NCBI RefSeq assembly: GCF_026651875.1
Contig: NZ_CP104067.1
Location: forward strand, 1,054,001 to 1,118,000
Source of the DNA: Alicyclobacillus fastidiosus
Lineage (GTDB): Bacteria > Bacillota > Bacilli > Alicyclobacillales > Alicyclobacillaceae
Reading direction: 5' to 3'
Length of the DNA: 64,000 nucleotides
The notes under the pieces are model-generated. The model saw nothing but the letters and a program-made list of their open reading frames with translations. It did not search any database and was not told the DNA's origin. Position numbers and translations under genes: made by a program. Below, piece by piece: positions 62,705 to 64,000 of this stretch; position 1 is the first letter of the stretch; each line of letters starts with the position of its first letter.

Positions 62705-64000
62705 TTGAATCATCACGAAACCCCGTTATTTACAGCTCTAAAAGACCACATTGCGCGGGACCCAATCCAATTTCACATTCCTGGGCATAAACGTGGTCGC
62801 GGAATGAACAATGTGTTCCGAGATTTTATCGGTACAAACGCACTTGAGATGGATCTGATTAATATTGCACCATTGGATGACCTCCATCACCCCACTGGTC
62901 CAATTAAAGCCGCACAAGAATTGACAGCCTCAGCGTTTAGAGCAGATTCTACGTTTTTTTCAGTGCAGGGCACGAGCTCCGCGATTGTCGCCATGATTAT
63001 GTCCGCTGTGAAACCAGGCGATAAAATCCTTGTTCCACGAAACATACACAAATCCGTACTAACAGCATTAATTATCACGGGTGCACATCCAATTTTTTTG
63101 CACCCCAAATTGGATGAGACTTTCGGGATTGCACACGGACTCTCGGTAGAGTCTATTAAAGACGCACTTACTCAGCACTCTGACATCCGTGCCGTACTAG
63201 TGACAAATCCAACCTACTTTGGTGTCGCATGTGATTTAAAGCGTATCGTTGAGATTTCGCATGCTTTCGGTGTTCCAGTGTTAGTCGATGAAGCACATGG
63301 AACTCACACATATTTCCACGATTCCTTACCTCTGTCGGCGATGGCGGCTGGTGCAGATATTGCAGCCACCAGCGTGCACAAACTTGGAGGCTCACTTGTA
63401 GGTGCAAGCATTCTGAATGTGCGAAGCGGGATAATTGACCCGCTTCATGTTCAAGTCATTATGAGTATGCTCACCACAACCTCAACATCGTACCTTATGC
63501 TTGCTTCCTTAGATGCCGCAAGACAAGATTTAGTTCTGCACGGACGAGAGCGATTTGAACGGGCGATTCAAATGGCGAATCGAATACGGGATGAAATTAA
63601 TGGCATACCGGGGTTGAGGTGTCTAGACAAACGGGTTCTTCAAGACAGTGCAACATATCAAATCGATGCTACGAAGTTAACGATATCGGTGAAAGACTTG
63701 GGTATTCGTGGTTATGACGTTGAATTGATGCTGCGTAAAGAATTCAATATCGAGGTCGAATTAAGTGATCTATACAACATACTTTGTATTTTCACCGGTT
63801 CCGAAACAGAGAACGATATGGCACAACTTGTGAGAGGACTGCGATTTATCGCTGAAGGATTTTCGAAGTATAGTAGGACGCCTGAGGTATCCGTTAAATT
63901 GCCACCTTTACCCGTCCTGCAGATAACCCCTAGAGAGGCGTTCTATGCCAAAACCAAGCGTGTTCGTCTATCTGAGGCGGTTGGTGAAACCATTGCCGAA
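62705..64000 (+). CDS. Orn/Lys/Arg-type PLP decarboxylase (3' end beyond window)
   Basis: Open from TTG 62705, behind GAGGGAG, through 432 codons to the window end. QFHIPGHKRGRGM is the N-terminal signature; VQGTSSAIVAMIMSAVKPGD, PVLVDEAHGTHTYF and SVHKLGGSLVGASIL hold the PLP contacts and the Schiff-base lysine. The fold-type I group includes lysine/ornithine/arginine decarboxylases making polyamines (cadaverine, putrescine, agmatine) and consuming protons; the substrate is not determinable here. It is the last gene in the window. Confidence 0.88.
   Translation, partial: MNHHETPLFTALKDHIARDPIQFHIPGHKRGRGMNNVFRDFIGTNALEMDLINIAPLDDLHHPTGPIKAAQELTASAFRADSTFFSVQGTSSAIVAMIMSAVKPGDKILVPRNIHKSVLTALIITGAHPIFLHPKLDETFGIAHGLSVESIKDALTQHSDIRAVLVTNPTYFGVACDLKRIVEISHAFGVPVLVDEAHGTHTYFHDSLPLSAMAAGADIAATSVHKLGGSLVGASILNVRSGIIDPLHVQVIMSMLTTTSTSYLMLASLDAARQDLVLHGRERFERAIQMANRIRDEINGIPGLRCLDKRVLQDSATYQIDATKLTISVKDLGIRGYDVELMLRKEFNIEVELSDLYNILCIFTGSETENDMAQLVRGLRFIAEGFSKYSRTPEVSVKLPPLPVLQITPREAFYAKTKRVRLSEAVGETIAE

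Noticed and set aside
28884-64000. Downstream attachment-site copy of the tRNA-Leu 3' end
   Set aside because: I saw no second copy of the T-arm and acceptor sequence within the window, so the island's far end cannot be placed here.
1-64000. CRISPR array
   Set aside because: No regularly spaced direct repeats with unique spacers and no Cas proteins were found.

Overview
The window looks like a chromosome segment of a spore-forming, low- to mid-GC Firmicute, most probably a member of the Alicyclobacillaceae. This is inferred from gene content and from order resembling the Bacillus dnaE-accDA-pyk-icd-mdh-polA-mutM-coaE neighbourhood, from TTG/GTG starts behind strong GGAGG ribosome sites, and from families typical of Bacillales (YtoI, DUF3243, CcdC, DUF421, YitT). 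No species can be named from the sequence alone.

Bases 1-28,900 are a GC-rich, gene-dense, mobile-element-free housekeeping block. It holds DNA polymerase IV, the arginine repressor, cysteine synthase, a secreted protein of unknown role, two coupled tiny membrane proteins, a YitT protein, YtoI, DnaE, PgpA, acetyl-CoA carboxyltransferase (accDA), pyruvate kinase, an S9 peptidase, a T-box-controlled trpS, a two-component pair, isocitrate and malate dehydrogenases, PolA, MutM, CoaE and a lytic transglycosylase. The block ends at a tRNA-Leu(GAG) gene with its own promoter and terminator. Compared with Bacillus, pfkA is absent between accA and pyk and citZ is absent before icd. DnaE is short and seems to lack its OB-fold module.

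Immediately after the tRNA the character changes: lower GC, broken genes, long non-coding gaps and many insertion sequences up to about 59.7 kb. The first gene is an N-terminal fragment of a phage-type integrase, interrupted by a 100-bp element whose 17-bp terminal repeats match the ends of IS6-family elements found later in the window. An identical copy lies 1.14 kb further on in opposite orientation. The pair brackets a small cassette with one gene for an unknown basic, disordered protein. The accessory region also holds a Rieske oxygenase/transporter/guanine-deaminase cluster; a DUF421 protein; tandem MntP/YtaF-like genes (the second broken); the formaldehyde-fixing hxlAB pair with a DJ-1/PfpI protein; an IS110-family element; a first cytochrome bd-type oxidase with CcdC and a monooxygenase-like protein; a nested wreck of group II intron, IS1182-like element and IS6 element; and a complete cydABDC operon on the minus strand.

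The last 4 kb (59.9-64 kb) has a nitrilase, a siroheme sulfite reductase and the start of an Orn/Lys/Arg-type decarboxylase. A possible functional theme of the accessory part is oxygen and aldehyde handling. A Rieske demethylase-like enzyme could release formaldehyde, hxlAB could fix it, the DJ-1 protein could deal with other aldehydes, and two bd-type oxidases support respiration at low oxygen. This link is inference from proximity.
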